Assembly (NCBI RefSeq): GCF_032854445.1
Contig: NC_088305.1
Coordinates: 7,631,606-7,695,605 of the forward strand
Origin: Liolophura sinensis
Lineage: Eukaryota > Mollusca > Polyplacophora > Chitonida > Chitonidae
Direction of reading: 5' to 3'
DNA length: 64,000 bases
How positions within the stretch are numbered: the stretch's first letter is position 1; every line of letters starts with the position of its first letter. Position numbers and translations under genes: made by a program. Below are positions 52,591 through 64,000 of the stretch, one piece after another. The notes under the pieces were generated by a model. It was not told the DNA's origin. It saw nothing but the letters and a program-made list of their open reading frames with translations, and made no database searches.

Positions 52591-52770
52591 CACTGAAAAC
52601 TGTTGACCCCCAGCATGAATCCGTCTTAATCTCATACTTTATATACGTTCCTATTTCTGTAAATGTTTGTGTTGAACGTTGTTTTGGGAAGTGGCCTCGG
52701 GACTATTGCCTAGGAACATCCATTTTCGTTGACGGTTGGTATATGAGTGTTTGTTGTGACACCTAAATAA
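52575..52770 (+). repeat. Interspersed repeat R5 copy
   Basis: ccaatatcactgaaaactgt to ttgacggttggtatatgagt. Another partial copy at 50835-50990. Confidence 0.6.
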
Positions 52771-53429
52771 GCAACCAACAAAAATAATGCCAATCCGAAA
52801 CACACACTTTTGACGGAAACATTTTTTGTTATTCAATGATTGTGGTATATCGCCATACTCAAGAATTTTTCATTTATTCAACTAGTTATGTTCAACTAGT
52901 TATGTACCACTTTCCGCTTTTTTAAACGAACATGCAAACTGAAATGACGACACTAAAACATAACCATACAAATGAAATCCATATCCCCAGAAAAAGCCTG
53001 ATTATGGAAACATTTTTCATGTCATTTAAATATATGACCAACGCATCATCTGTATATCATGTTTTTATCATCTGTATACACCATGGCGGTCAGTAATTTG
53101 GATGGAGTAAACGAGAAAATGTAAAACGTGACAAGTTACTGACACACTTTCCCATCCGTGACGCACAGATAGTCACGCCATATTGGTGGAAGACAAACGG
53201 ATATCGACACATGCCTCCACAAAATGGCCCCATCATTGAAAGTGGTTATCACTTATTGTGAGGAAGACCTCTACCAGCGGAATGTTGAAATTCCCTGTCC
53301 AAGGACAGAACTGAACCGGCTGTGCCATCGGGTGGAAATGTGATATTTTATTACTTGGTCACATCCCGGCTCCCATTTTATTTAATCCCAAACTTTGGCT
53401 GGTAACAGACGCGAGGACTGAAATGTTCA

Positions 53430-54195
53430 ACCCACCTTTACAAAACGAAGATTAAAATGTTTAGCCCAATATTACAAAACGAGGACTGAAATGTTCAACC
53501 CACCAATAAAAACGAAGACTGAAATGTTTAACCTACCATTACAAAACGAGGATTGAACTGTTCAACCCACCAATACAAAACGAGGATTGAAATGTTTAAC
53601 CCACCATTACAAAACGAGGATTGAACTGTTCAACCCACCATTACAAAACGAACACTGAAATGTTCTACCCACCATTACAAAACGAGGATTGAACTGTTCA
53701 ACCCACCATTACAAAACGAGGATTGAACTGTTCAACCCACCATTACAAAACGAGGAGTGGACTGTTCGACCCACCATTACAAAACGAGGATTGAACTGTG
53801 CAACCAACCATTACAAAACGAGGATTGAAGTGTTCAAATCATTATTACAAAACGACGATTGAAGTGTTCAACCACTATTACAAAACGAGCATTGAAGTGT
53901 TCAACCCACCAATAGAAGACGAGGATTGAACTGTTCAACCGACCATTACAAAACGAGGATTGAAATGTTCAACCCACCATTACAAAACGAGGATTGAACT
54001 GTTCAAACCACCAATACAAAAAGAGGATTGAAATGTTTAACCCACCATTACAAAACGAGGATTGAACTGTTCAACCCACCAATACAAAACGAACACTGAA
54101 ATATTCTACCTACCATTACAAAACGAGGATTGAACTGTTCAACCCACCATTACAAACCGAGGATTGAAATGTTCAACCCACCATTACAAAATGTT
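53430..54195. repeat. 34-bp satellite, unit C only
   Basis: About 22 units of ccaccattacaaaacgagga-ttgaactgttcaac. It ends about 110 bp before the stop codon side of GPCR2-C. Unit A has only about one unit at the matching place (18915-18950). Confidence 0.93.
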
Positions 54196-54305
54196 TATTT
54201 TTCGCATTTATACCTCCCTTGCTGACAATCTGCTTGGTATATAAATGTGCATCGGCAAAGCTATTGGGTCCGAAACAAAATAATGTTGCAATAACATATT
54301 ATTTC

Positions 54306-55319
54306 TTATAAATATTTCGAAAAAAATAGTTTTATGCCCTTTCTAATCCTGCTGGTCATAACGATCAAATTACAAGCATTCAACGTTACACTCAGGCCTA
54401 ACATTACCGTCCACACAGCGTTTAGAACAGCTGGGTTGGAACAGTGCGTGGAACAGTGAAGCATAGCAAGTGTTACGGTCACAAACGGACCGTAGAAAAA
54501 CACCATATTGAAAACCAACAAGAAACAGTTTCTGTTCCTTTTCCTGATCAATTCTCGGACTCGCTCAGCGGCATCTGTACTCTGAGCAACATTGTCTGTA
54601 ACGGTCATGATTTGGACTTGGATGCTTCGACTTTTTTTGTTGGCAAATGCCATCATTACAGAGCTGAGCACTGCCAAGAGTAGATCGGCTGGGACGACTA
54701 TTCCGTATGTAAAGAGGTAAAGAAACCACATGGGATATACTGACCAATCACAACCTCGGAGGACCTTTGTCCTACTCCCCATGGCCAGGTTGACCTCTAC
54801 GGTTTTGGAGTGGATAAAAATCGCCGTCAGTGTCCCTATGGCAACAACTGGTAAAACGATGGAAAGAGCAATTCCGACTTTTACCAAGCCCCACTTGTTG
54901 GTCATGGTTCCAGGACGTAAAATTTCCATGGCCAGTACAACGGCACAGTAAGATGTCATTGTTATACTTACAACAACAACAAGGATCTGTAAACTGCAAA
55001 CAACTAAACAACTTGTTGTATGTTGAAGAATAGAAGCCGAATGAAAAAAAAGGAAGGACAACGGCATCATTATGACTGCCACTAACACTCCACCGAGATG
55101 AAAAAACACCATTAATTCCTTGTTGTGTAAAAGGTCGTCGCTGAAGATATGTCCGACTATTACCAATACTGTAGATGTGAGAGCGATGCAGGCGATGACG
55201 ACAACAACAACGCTGAGTGACGCGATGACCGAAAGGGACAGCTCGCGTGATAAAGCTGGTGTTGAATTCATCATGGACTGGGTGAAGTTTGTGAATATAA
55301 CTGGTGTCGAATTCATCAT
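54306..55319 (-). CDS. GPCR2-C, divergent 7TM receptor (337 aa)
   Basis: Paralogue of GPCR2-A, same length from the MMNSTPVIF start and about 85% identical by eye. Keeps the doubled MMNSTP N-terminus (MMNSTPVIFTNFTQSMMNST), the TSC and CDWSVYP cysteines, basic loop 3 (KKSRSIQVQI, VRELIRKRNRN) and seven hydrophobic segments. DRY is replaced by AMEILRP, and NPxxY is absent. Two residues are inserted before TM4 (GLVKVG) and the C-terminus ends FFSKYL. Intact, so probably functional. The opposite strand is open for 222 codons (54772-55440), which is only a mirror of this gene. Confidence 0.87.
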   Translation of the reverse strand: MMNSTPVIFTNFTQSMMNSTPALSRELSLSVIASLSVVVVVIACIALTSTVLVIVGHIFSDDLLHNKELMVFFHLGGVLVAVIMMPLSFLFFHSASILQHTTSCLVVCSLQILVVVVSITMTSYCAVVLAMEILRPGTMTNKWGLVKVGIALSIVLPVVAIGTLTAIFIHSKTVEVNLAMGSRTKVLRGCDWSVYPMWFLYLFTYGIVVPADLLLAVLSSVMMAFANKKSRSIQVQIMTVTDNVAQSTDAAERVRELIRKRNRNCFLLVFNMVFFYGPFVTVTLAMLHCSTHCSNPAVLNAVWTVMLGLSVTLNACNLIVMTSRIRKGIKLFFSKYL

Positions 55320-55734
55320 GAACCGGATGAAGTCTAAACTTATCTGAGGAAAAAACACCGAACGAACGCACACTGTAGAAATAGTGTTGAATATCCGCTA
55401 AGCCTCTATATAAACACACGACGAAAAATGTTGTGGGCAATTACACGGATCTGCACGGCACAGATGATCGAGGTACATGGCGTGATGCTCGCACGTGTAC
55501 TTCTGTCATAAACACTGTGACACAGAAAACGCTAGCGTCACAAGGGGCGTAGTTATGGCAACAAAGAAGGTCGTACATGTATTTACTGGACATGTGACTT
55601 GCTTTTAATATCAGTACTATGCCTTGATTTTACTTTATCGATCGGCCTTTAGTCTGTGACACGTAATAACACAAGCTCTGCACATGGATATGTTGGAAGT
55701 ATATATTGTTGCAAGGAAAATGAAGTTATAAAAC

Positions 55735-56250
55735 TTTTTCTGATTCATAATGTTAAGGTCTATAAGCTCGGTTTCGAAGGCAAGAACCCATTTCCTCGGG
55801 TGACGTCATAATTATTCAAAAGCAATTGGCATACTGGATATTGGGCGGAGTTTAACGTGTTTTGGGACAGAGGGCGACGCCAGTTACCTAAACTACTATC
55901 GACTTAACTGTAAAACTCTGTTGCTGACACTGCCATGTTTGAAATTGTTTACACGTTTTGGTATAATAAAAACTTAATAAATGAATTTTATTTTATCTCT
56001 TGTCTCTATGATATCACAGTGGGATGGATGTTAAGAAATTAGTCTATTCGCAGACAGTAGAGTAGGCTGTGTTACTGCGTGGAGTTTTTTCTAACCGCTT
56101 GCTGGAGCAGCCATTGTAACACAAATTACTCCCCACGCTCATTGCCAAGCATGCAAGTTGCTTTTGAGAAATTATGACATCACCCAAGACAATGCGCTCT
56201 TGGTGTCGAAACTAAGCTTTTGATGTTTAACATTATGAATTACATTATTA
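55735..56250. mobile_element. Foldback element (MITE-like)
   Basis: Left arm 55738-55855 (gattcataatgttaag, ctcgggtgacgtcataatta, ttcaaaagcaattggcatac) is matched in reverse complement by the right arm 56135-56250 (ggcaatgagc ... ttgcttttgagaaattatga, catcacccaagacaatgcgc, aacattatgaatta). Imperfect arms of about 115 bp, centre about 280 bp. Absent from unit A between the matching points near 20395. No coding capacity. Confidence 0.78.
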
Positions 56251-56414
56251 GGTATTCTAACTGCATTTTCTCTGTAATAATATGGACGCTCAGCGTGTCA
56301 ATGTGTAGAGCCTGGGTCGTTACCTGCCTCTGGCAAAAGGCAATTTTGGTAGCCAGTATGACCGATTTTACAGACAGCTGAATATAGGCGACTCTCTAAA
56401 CGAAACAGACTATA

Positions 56415-56488
56415 GAGTTCAACTCACAGCGATCGCACTGGAGCGAGTTTCCAGGGTCATTGTGCCCTCAGCCACGGAGGCTCTGTAT
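56415..56488 (-). mobile_element. SINE-1 head fragment
   Basis: gagttcaactcacagcgatc to ctcagccacggaggctctg. Only the tRNA-like end. Confidence 0.65.
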
Positions 56489-57729
56489 ATTTTTTTATAA
56501 GATTTATAGCTACACAACACGCCCATCGGAAAATAACATATGTGCGAATGTGTATAAGGTCGATTGTTTCTCCGTGCATACTTTGTTTAAACTAAAACAA
56601 CAACAACAACATCTCCATTATGAAAAATTTAACTCTCAGAATGTGCATGTGATCCGTTGTTTGTCGATGAATACTTTGTTTAAACTAAAGCAGTTTGTGC
56701 GTTCGTGAATGACAATCGCAAAGCAAGCGCCATCGAAGATAATGGACATTCTAAACTGTTAAAAATCAATTTCAGATGTCACCATTAACTGTGATTTCTC
56801 CAAGAAGAAATAAGCTAATATTAGCTCATCCGTGTAATGGGTGCCACATTGTAGCCGTGATTGACAACGGCTTGAATTGTTTTCGGTATCCTGTGAAATG
56901 TTTCTGTTGGAATCAATAACATAGAAACGAAACGTCTTTTACTTAAAATACTTGTGGAAGACATTGTATTTCATCTTAGCATTTCCTTTGGTGTTTCTTT
57001 AGATATTGTCATTGTTGTCATGGCGCTGAAAAGAGATCAACACTATCTGGCAGATTAGGCGTATAAATACCAAACAGAACACATTTTGAAAACCAACAAA
57101 CAAGGAAGCGTATGAGTACAAATATAGCAACAACTGAATAGTTTTCGTTCTGAAAATATGTATCTCCTTTGAACATTTTCACTCCCTAACGTTTCACCCA
57201 AAACGGATATCGACCGGTTTATAAAATGACTCCGGAGACAACGCTGTCGATGGCCAGTAGTTATATTTGGTTAGCAGGGTTTAACACAAGCTCACGAACA
57301 CTGGAAGATAAAGAGGAAGTACAGTCATTATGTAACCGCTAGTGGATATGAGTTAATATCATTATCACATTTTCCTTGCCTGCTATGGTGAAATTCAACC
57401 TACCTTACTAATCTCCAGTGATGGAGTTAGTCTAGCCAACGAAATCCAGCTTCGACAATTACTGATGTCATAGCCATTCTGTAAAAAGGGCGTCCCCTCA
57501 AAGAAAAAAATGATAAGGACCTCACCTTGATTATGTTTATTTTTTTAGTCAACGAATACGTACGTGGACTGTTTGAATTTCTTATCAATAAAATGTATGT
57601 AAATTTGGGGAACTATACATCAATTATGTCGAGGCCGTACAAAAACAATTTCTCACTTGTAAGAAGGTTTATGGGTGGTGGAAACCGCATTTTGTCGAAG
57701 GACCAGCATATCATTTCCATCGAGGTTGG

Positions 57730-57985
57730 TGCTAGCGAGGTACCGAAAACAATGAACGCTAGATAAGCTCTAAGATTCCTTGTACGAGGCCTGGGATTGA
57801 ACCAACATCTCGGATGTCCGACAGATGAATGACATGGAGTACTAAGCCAAAAAGATCTCTGCTCTCCACCCGGACCTCTCAACCTTGGATTGTAAGTAAC
57901 AGATCGAAAATGCCAGAGGTGCCATCCCTATGATTTAATCGCTTCACCTGTTCCCGTCACGCGTTAACAAATCCATTAAGAGTAC
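57730..57985 (-). mobile_element. SINE-3, unit C copy
   Basis: Same insertion as 21160-21400. Confidence 0.65.
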
Positions 57986-58089
57986 CTTGTACTTAAACAG
58001 AGGAACAATCACACCATATGCAGATCATAGAGAGACCAACTGAGACCAATTACATACCTTGAAAATGTTGGTTTTAAGATCTGTATATT

Positions 58090-58745
58090 AAAAAAAGATG
58101 TTCTGGCACTCTGTAGGGTGACAGGAAGTAAAACGGCAGATAAAAAGAATTAAAGACGTACAGCATAGAAAGTAAAACCAGAGCTGCGACAACAGTGTGA
58201 TAGTTGGCAAGCGGTGACACGTAAAATACGACCTCTTCTCAGCGTACCTCAATTAGAGTTTTATTCTAACTGTTCATGTAAATGTATATATAGTAGCAAT
58301 TTACACGCCCCATAGCATTATGCCTTAAACAGAATTAGGTAAAAAAATCAGTGAAATTAAACGCAATTTATTAGAATTCATTGGTCTAGATAACTCAAAA
58401 TAACATGTTGTCATCACATTTAACTTAAAATCACATTAAAACAATGCAAATGGACCAGGCATGGGGACTGCTTAGTCCAGCTGCAGAATCCTGGTTTATG
58501 CGCAAATACAATATAATTAAAGACGTACAGTATAGAGAGTAAAACCAGAGCAGCGACGACAGTGTGATAGTTGGCAAGTGGTCACACGTAACCTGTGAAA
58601 TTCGGCCTCTTTTACCTCAGTCAGGGTTTGATTTTAACTGTTCATGTAAATGCTTAAACAGTAGTAATGTGCACGCCCCCTAGCACCATAGCTTAAGTAA
58701 AATTAAGTTAAAAAAACAGTGTCCTGTTCATTGGGGATCCAAATG
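58090..58745 (+). repeat. Two adjacent R4 repeats, unit C
   Basis: cagcgacgacagtgtgatag, aatgcttaaacagtagtaat and the cagaatcctggtttatgc block, in two copies. Matches 22060-22560. Confidence 0.68.
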
Positions 58746-59324
58746 TATATAAGTGCAAATTATGACGGGACGCTTCATTCGAATTCCCTGTGCTCATTAG
58801 GAAAGAGTGGTTAGCCAGGTAAAATGTTTCCGTTTCTATCATCATGTTGGCATACTTGGACCTGGGTATATAGAACATGACTGGCTTGCATTCTTGGACC
58901 TGGAACATGTATATAGGACATGATTAGCTTACACGAACAAGTAAGCAGTCGCGTTTAGCAACTATGCTGCGGCTACAGATGGTGTCATGGCGAATGTTGG
59001 ATTGCTCCATAAACAAAAACCTCGCGGATACAAATAAAAAACGAAATCAGTCTTGCCCTGAATCAACAACAGTAGTAGACAGATACTGAAATCTAACGGA
59101 GAATAAATAAATTCTGGATATAGGCATAACCTTTAGAGTTGAAAAAGGAATACTGTCTGACGTTCCATATTGCTGAAGTCGAAAACATATCTTTATCAAT
59201 TCTTCATTAAACGCTGCACGTTCAACTTAAACCATTTAGCCTCGTGCTGATTGTGACCTGTCTGATACCGCTGAATCCCTTGGAATTTCTACATGTCATA
59301 CATATCAGAGTGTTCCATACTATA

Positions 59325-59546
59325 AATGGGGGCCTCCCTAGCCCCTTTGGTTAGCGCGCTAAAAGAGTCTCTGACTAATGCGGTCTCTGTGAGATCAAGT
59401 CCAGCTCATGCTAGCTTCCTCTCCGGCCGTACGTGGGAAGGTCTTCCAGCAAACGTGCAGAAAGTCGTGGGTTTTCCCTGGCCTGCCCGGTTTCCTTCTG
59501 TCGTATAAGTGGAATATTCTTGATTACGGCGTAAAACACCAATGAA

Positions 59547-59581
<35 letters not shown>

Positions 59582-59586
59582 ATGAA

Positions 59587-59625
<39 letters not shown>

Positions 59626-59635
59626 GTAAATCTAT
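59325..59635 (+). mobile_element. SINE-1, full length, with long AAAT tail
   Basis: Head gcctccctagcccctttggt-tagcgcgc, body gagatcaagtccagctcatg, tail acggcgtaaaacaccaatga and about 20 AAAT units. No match in unit A, so recent. Confidence 0.9.
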
Positions 59636-59865
59636 ACTATAATACCATAAGTATAAAACATATACCCTTCGATCGAATGTTTTAAATTGTTGGTACGTCC
59701 GTTTTTGCATACAAATATTTCACTTGTAATAATGTAGACATCAACCTTTATTTCTCTTTCACCAAAGAGTTACTAATTTGCGCATGCGAAACCAAAAAAA
59801 AAGTGTGTTAGAATATGCAATCATCAAATCTTGTTTAGCCTGCTCTGTAAACAATAGTGCCCCAT

Positions 59866-59955
59866 TTATTTATTTATTTGATTGGTGTTTTACGCCGTAC
59901 TCAAGAATGTTTCACTAAAGGACGGAGAAAACCCACGACCATCTGCAGGTTTGCT
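59866..59955 (-). mobile_element. SINE-1 fragment
   Basis: tatttgattggtgttttacg, then jumps from gtttcactaaagg to cggagaaaacccacgaccat: internal loss relative to 23075-23210. Confidence 0.75.
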
Positions 59956-60707
59956 CCGCTTATTAACACCTTTCTGTTTGAGTTTGTAAACGTTTCCTGT
60001 TGTACAATCATAAAAAACCATGGTTAATAACTACACAGATGTGTGTTTCACATGTTTACAAAAGTATACACTTCTACACGTTTAACGGATTTTCACACTA
60101 AATATTAACACAAAACAATGCTTACCGGACTACTTGTGTCAGGCCTACATGAAAATATCCACCACATTACTTAATAAACATTTCACATGTATAGACAAGT
60201 ATAAAAATACATCTCTGTAGTAACTATACATAGCTTTTATATGATAATACACCAGGACATGTTTTCACACTGTAACAGAAAGATGTTTATAAACAGAACA
60301 CTAGTGTTTAGTATTATAAATGGAATGGTTTTATACATATTTTCACAATCAATCACTGAGTATTTTTGTACCTACAGTTTTGTGTAATGTAGATCAGTAT
60401 GTAACTGATATTCGACAGAATATCCACCCAAAGCCTCATGGACAGAATCTGCAGTGGGATTTTTAACTTACGTCCAAATTTCCAAACATCAATATAATGC
60501 CAAGCTAAGATCCATCATGTTTAAATTCTAAACAGGTAGCTTAACGAAATGTCTACTAATTTTTTCACAATATCAGGTGCCGTGAATAAGAAAAACAGTA
60601 ATTACACGATTCAATATTTAGTCAGAAAATATCTTTCTGTCATGCGTTCGCATGGTATCATGTTTACTCGATGCGGGTCAAACTGCATTCGTCTAATGTT
60701 TCCCAGG

Positions 60708-60967
60708 GGCCTCTGTGGCTCGGGTGATTAGCGCATTACCGCAGCGTAATGACCTGGGAGTCTCTCACCCAACGGTGGCTGTGTGTTCAAGTCCAGCTCA
60801 TGCTGGCTTCCTCTCCGGCCGTACGTGGGAAGGTCAGTAGCAGCCTGCGAATGGTCGTGGGTTTCCCCCAGGCTGTGCCGGGTTTCCTCCCATTATAATG
60901 CTGGCCGCCGTCGTATAAGTGCAATATTCTTGAGTACGAACTATAACACCAGTTAAATAAATAATTT
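60708..60967 (+). mobile_element. SINE-1, full length
   Basis: Head ggggcctctgtggctcgggt-gattagcgc, B-box-like gtgttcaagtcc, body gctggccgccgtcgtataag. In unit A only a stump of it (tcgtataagtgcaatatttt near 23903) remains, so A lost most of this copy. A second tail stump lies at 61030-61055. Confidence 0.88.
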
Positions 60968-61449
60968 CTGTGGTAGGACGTTCACCATCTGTAAGCCTAT
61001 GGCATACATGGGTATGCCTATGGAGGAAACCGGGTCGGCGTAAAACACCAAATAAATACTACCTTCGCTTACTTATATCTTGTAACTTCAGGGGACTGGC
61101 TGACAGGTCGCTATGACAACACTACCAAATCTTTGATGCATTGAATATTACACAAATATACTTTCCCTAGACATTCTGACTAAACCAAGTATCATTTACT
61201 TCCTAAGGCATCCCTGCAGATAATTGTACATTGACGTACATCCATATTGGAAGCATACCTGCAAATAAGTCATCGAGAGCCATGTACAACAAAACACGCA
61301 ACAATTGCTCTGACTGTATAATTCAAAGCGAGTCTCAAGTCTGGAATTACGCTGACTGTAGCATAATTGAGTTTATGATCGGAACCAGGCAAAACATAAC
61401 AATATAATGAAAAATTGTTTTAAGTTGAGAAGATAACAATCCAACATTC

Positions 61450-61471
61450 ATGCCCCCCCCCCCCCCCCCCC
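61450..61471. repeat. Poly-C run
   Basis: About 20 C in a row. Exact length not reliable. Confidence 0.9.
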
Positions 61472-61893
61472 ACAACCTCCCATGCAAAAAAAAAATAGTG
61501 GAGTGTGTGTGTGTCCAGTACATGTCGTTAGATGTAGGCCTACACGTTGATCTCCACAGATACTGGACGGACAAATATCCCCGAGACAGCAGCGATTGGC
61601 GAAGCTGAAGTTCCCATCAGGAGGAAGGTAAACACTTCGCTTATAACACGTTTTGACAGCTGTGCCGAGTTCCTGGAGAGTTAAGCTTTTGTTCCGAAGT
61701 CCTGCGTCCACACGCATGCGCCTTGTCCCGGTTGCAAGACGCAAGAATCAAATCTGTATTGAACGACGTTAGTTGTTAACTAATTTGTTGGCAGATATTA
61801 GCAGCGTCCATGGCCGTGACAACGCTAACCATCTTTTCGTCAAATAGGTGACCAAAAAGTTAAGTCTGATCATGCGCCGTTCTTCTGTAGACC

Positions 61894-62790
61894 CTATGGC
61901 GCCTTAAACAACTTCATATAACAATCCTTTACACCATTTCGTATTTGACCGGATATAAGCACTACGTCACATCCTTGGATTACTGCAGCTATCAGACAGG
62001 ACGTACTCCAAATACTATTTATGACAGCCGGGTCGGAATACTGGGCAGGGCAGTGTAACATCAACAAGGTTGTTGCAGGAAAGAGGCAGTTTATAAACCA
62101 AATGTTAACAAGTGTTAGACACAGAAGCCTGTATCGTCGTTTTGACAGCATACTCTTCTCTTAAAGGCTTCTCCACTTTTGGGGGCGTATTCTGATACCG
62201 GCTCTATCTGGGCTTGAATGCTTCTCGCTTTTTGTCTGGCAAAGAGCAGAATGTTATTATTCAGCGCCAATACAATAAGGCATGCAGTGAGATACAATAC
62301 ATAGGCGATTACGTATGCAAACCACGACGGGAAAACAGACCAGTCGCTTGCATCATATGGGCTGGTGGAATTCACGGTTATCTCCCTTCAACTAATGTCG
62401 ATGAAACTAACAGAACACACTTCCACGTAAACAAATGGGAATACTCCAGTAAGGAGCATGCCGATTTTAATGGACTTCTATTTCTTCTCCAAAATATCCA
62501 GGATAGAACGTATTTCTGTTCCATAACATATTCGTGTTAAGTAAATTTAAAATGTACACGAGAACAGCACTTATCTCTCTCTTACAACTGTCATGAAAAT
62601 GGCCCCGAAATTATTCACAGCAATAAATATTTTCGAGTGTACATCATCTTCAACAAGATATGACCCAATGAGAACAAGGGAGTTATCTGCCATGGAGGCA
62701 GCAGCAAACGAGACTATCAGGATAGTGAGGGATAAGACCGCGAGCCCCGGACACCATTTTTGTTGTTATTGATGTTGTTGTCACAAAAGA
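61894..62790 (-). pseudogene. GPCR2-like pseudogene, unit C
   Basis: Minus strand from about 62770: VLSLTILIVSFAAASMADNS (TM1), SYLVEDDVHSKIFIAVNNF and GAIFMTVV (loop and TM2), then TAA stops in a shortened TM3, SIKIGMLLTGVFPFVYVEVC (TM4), a TGA before TVNSTSPYDASDWSVFPSW, TM5 and ARQKARSIQAQIEPV. A frameshift near 62155 leads to LSKRRYRLLCLTL, NIWFINCLFPATTLLMLHCP and SDPAVINSIWSTSC, then SGQIRNGVKDCYMKLF. It follows GPCR2 order throughout. Better preserved than the unit A copy and shares its stops. Confidence 0.82.
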
Positions 62791-63417
62791 CTACATACCC
62801 TGTGTTATATCGAGACTCAGCTTTGCCACCGGCCCTATGTCTGAAGTAGTCTCAACAATTTGCTGAAATGTTTCAGGCAAAAGCAGTTAGCCAGAGTTAC
62901 AGAAAAGACGAAGCAAACACAGGCGTCGATCGAAAGCGCACGCGCCAAGAGCGACTCCGCCTTTGTTCCCTGGACTCTATTTACTCATAATAGGAGATAA
63001 TGGGCGTCAGATTGTATACAAGGACGATCAAATGTTTGCGGAGAAACTTAAAACGTTCTCTATACTTTAAAGATTAGCTATGAAGTTGGGTGAATTTATC
63101 AATGTAATGTATGAACAAGTAATCTATCACAAATTCAAGCCATTATCGGTATACGCACATGACAACTGCATACCTGGGTATTTCGACAGTTATGTTTTGT
63201 ATTGAGGAAAACGGAATCCTACTGAGCATGGCGAATAACTACGCAGCTGTAAGAGTGACATTGTTAGAAAAATTATAAATAGAAATAAATAAGAACAGAA
63301 CTTTTAAAGTTTTAGTTATGTTAGTAAAGATCTTGTGCGCACGACTTAACAAAAATCTCGTGCGCACGACATAATTGTGCATTTCTGTTGGTCAATTGTC
63401 TCGTGTGTATGGCATGT

Positions 63418-63605
63418 ATTTATTTATTTGATATATTTGATTGCTGTTTTACGCCGTACACAAGAATATTCCACTTATACGACAGCGGCCAGCAATATGG
63501 TGTGAGGAAACCAGGCAGAGCCCGGGGAGAACCCACGACCATCCACGTTGTGAATAATTTCAGGGACAGGTTACTGCCAGACCTTCCCACTTACGAGCAA
63601 GACTT
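63418..63605 (-). mobile_element. SINE-1 fragment, unit C end block
   Basis: Same insertion as 25562-25730, with an extra stretch (gttgtgaataatttcaggga) inside. Confidence 0.82.
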
Positions 63606-63884
63606 GTATGTGTTTTCTTCTATTTCAATTTTTTTTCATAACCATGTCACTTTTACGGCTCCATGACTAGCTCTGAGTTAGGAAGACATTAATAGGATTT
63701 TGCAGGAAACAGAAAACATTTCCCATATATTCTACAGACAATTTGTCACCTACATTCCTATTGACACCAGCTCAAACTGTATGCGATCTTGGTGGAGGTC
63801 ATACTACTGACCACAGACGACCTTCATGTGCCGCAACATAAACTGGAACCGTGGAATTACCACCGAATGCAGTCAAGGAATATT

Positions 63885-64000
63885 AGATTTATTTATTTAT
63901 TTATTATTATTTGATTGGAATTTTACACCGTACGTACACAAGAATATTTCGCAGATACGATGGCCCGCATTATGATGGGAAGAAACCGGGCAGAGCCCCG
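63885..64000 (-). mobile_element. SINE-1, cut by the window end
   Basis: tttatttatttattattatt, ttttacaccgtacgtacaca, cccgcattatgatgggaag. Same insertion as 31492-31722. Confidence 0.82.

Larger units (their letters stand above)
49319..54305. other. Region between FReP-C and GPCR2-C
   Basis: Parts at 49320-50045, 51880-52250 and 53090-53430 match 17000-19000. 50050-51880 is extra here, with the LINE relic and a G run. SINE-2, R5 and the 34-bp satellite fill much of the rest. No gene seen. Confidence 0.6.
55320..61893. other. Spacer between GPCR2-C and the dead receptor
   Basis: No gene seen. Holds the foldback element, SINE-1 copies, a SINE-3, R4 copies, a long AAAT run and a C run. Pieces align with 20094-23999. 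Confidence 0.6.
62791..64000. other. End block of unit C
   Basis: Matches 24901-25905 and 30460-31560. No gene seen. SINE-1 copies at 63418 and 63885. Confidence 0.65.

Noticed and set aside
54772-55440. 222-codon minus-strand frame
   Set aside because: It overlaps GPCR2-C in another frame. GPCR2-C has seven membrane segments and an intact paralogue; this frame has only a biased composition.
57613-57882. 89-codon minus-strand frame
   Set aside because: Most of it lies across the SINE-3 copy; no conserved match at the unit A locus.
59540-59635. Telomere-like or structural satellite
   Set aside because: The AAAT run is just the tail of the SINE-1 copy.
61448-61744. 98-codon minus-strand frame ending in a glycine run
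   Set aside because: The glycine run is the poly-C tract; no counterpart in unit A and no domain.

Overview
The window is animal nuclear DNA. It is AT-rich and gene-poor, with GT-AG introns, intronless seven-transmembrane (7TM) receptor genes, many tRNA-derived SINEs, minisatellites, and relics of Tc1/mariner, Penelope-like and non-LTR elements. The commonest SINE (tail ending in the motif ggcgtaaaacaccaatcaaa followed by AAAT repeats) looks like one I associate with molluscs and other lophotrochozoans. I therefore infer a lophotrochozoan, mollusc-like genome, but I cannot name the species.

The whole window is one tandem segmental duplication. Unit A (about 1-25905) and unit C (about 32906 to the window end) carry the same genes in the same order, all on the minus strand: GPCR1, a fibrinogen-related gene (FReP), GPCR2, and a dead GPCR2-like copy. 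Unit B (about 25906-32905) keeps only the two ends of a unit; about 20 kb in the middle, holding all the genes, is missing, with the junction near 30443.

Intact genes in unit A: GPCR1-A (4915-5901), FReP-A (five exons between 9163 and 16998, 273 aa) and GPCR2-A (19080-20093). Intact genes in unit C: GPCR1-C (37603-38589), FReP-C (five exons between 41365 and 49318, 274 aa) and GPCR2-C (54306-55319). Pseudogenes lie at about 24000-24900 and 61894-62790. The FReP exon models come from reading splice sites by eye: both copies use the same junctions and phases and give a signal peptide, a short linker and a complete fibrinogen C-terminal domain. The receptors lack recognisable DRY and NPxxY motifs and share a C-D-W-x-x-Y-P signature in the second extracellular loop.

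The units differ mainly by insertions and by array length. Unit A has a Penelope relic, a frameshifted Tc1/mariner copy and a 24-bp minisatellite in FReP intron 3. Unit C has a foldback element, a short palindrome, a LINE reverse-transcriptase relic and a 34-bp satellite beside GPCR2. Divergence is uneven: GPCR1 copies are about 97% identical in protein, while GPCR2 and the last FReP exon are nearer 82-85%.

The secreted FReP could be a lectin or recognition protein, and the receptors could be chemosensory or immune receptors. A functional link between them is inference from neighbourhood only.
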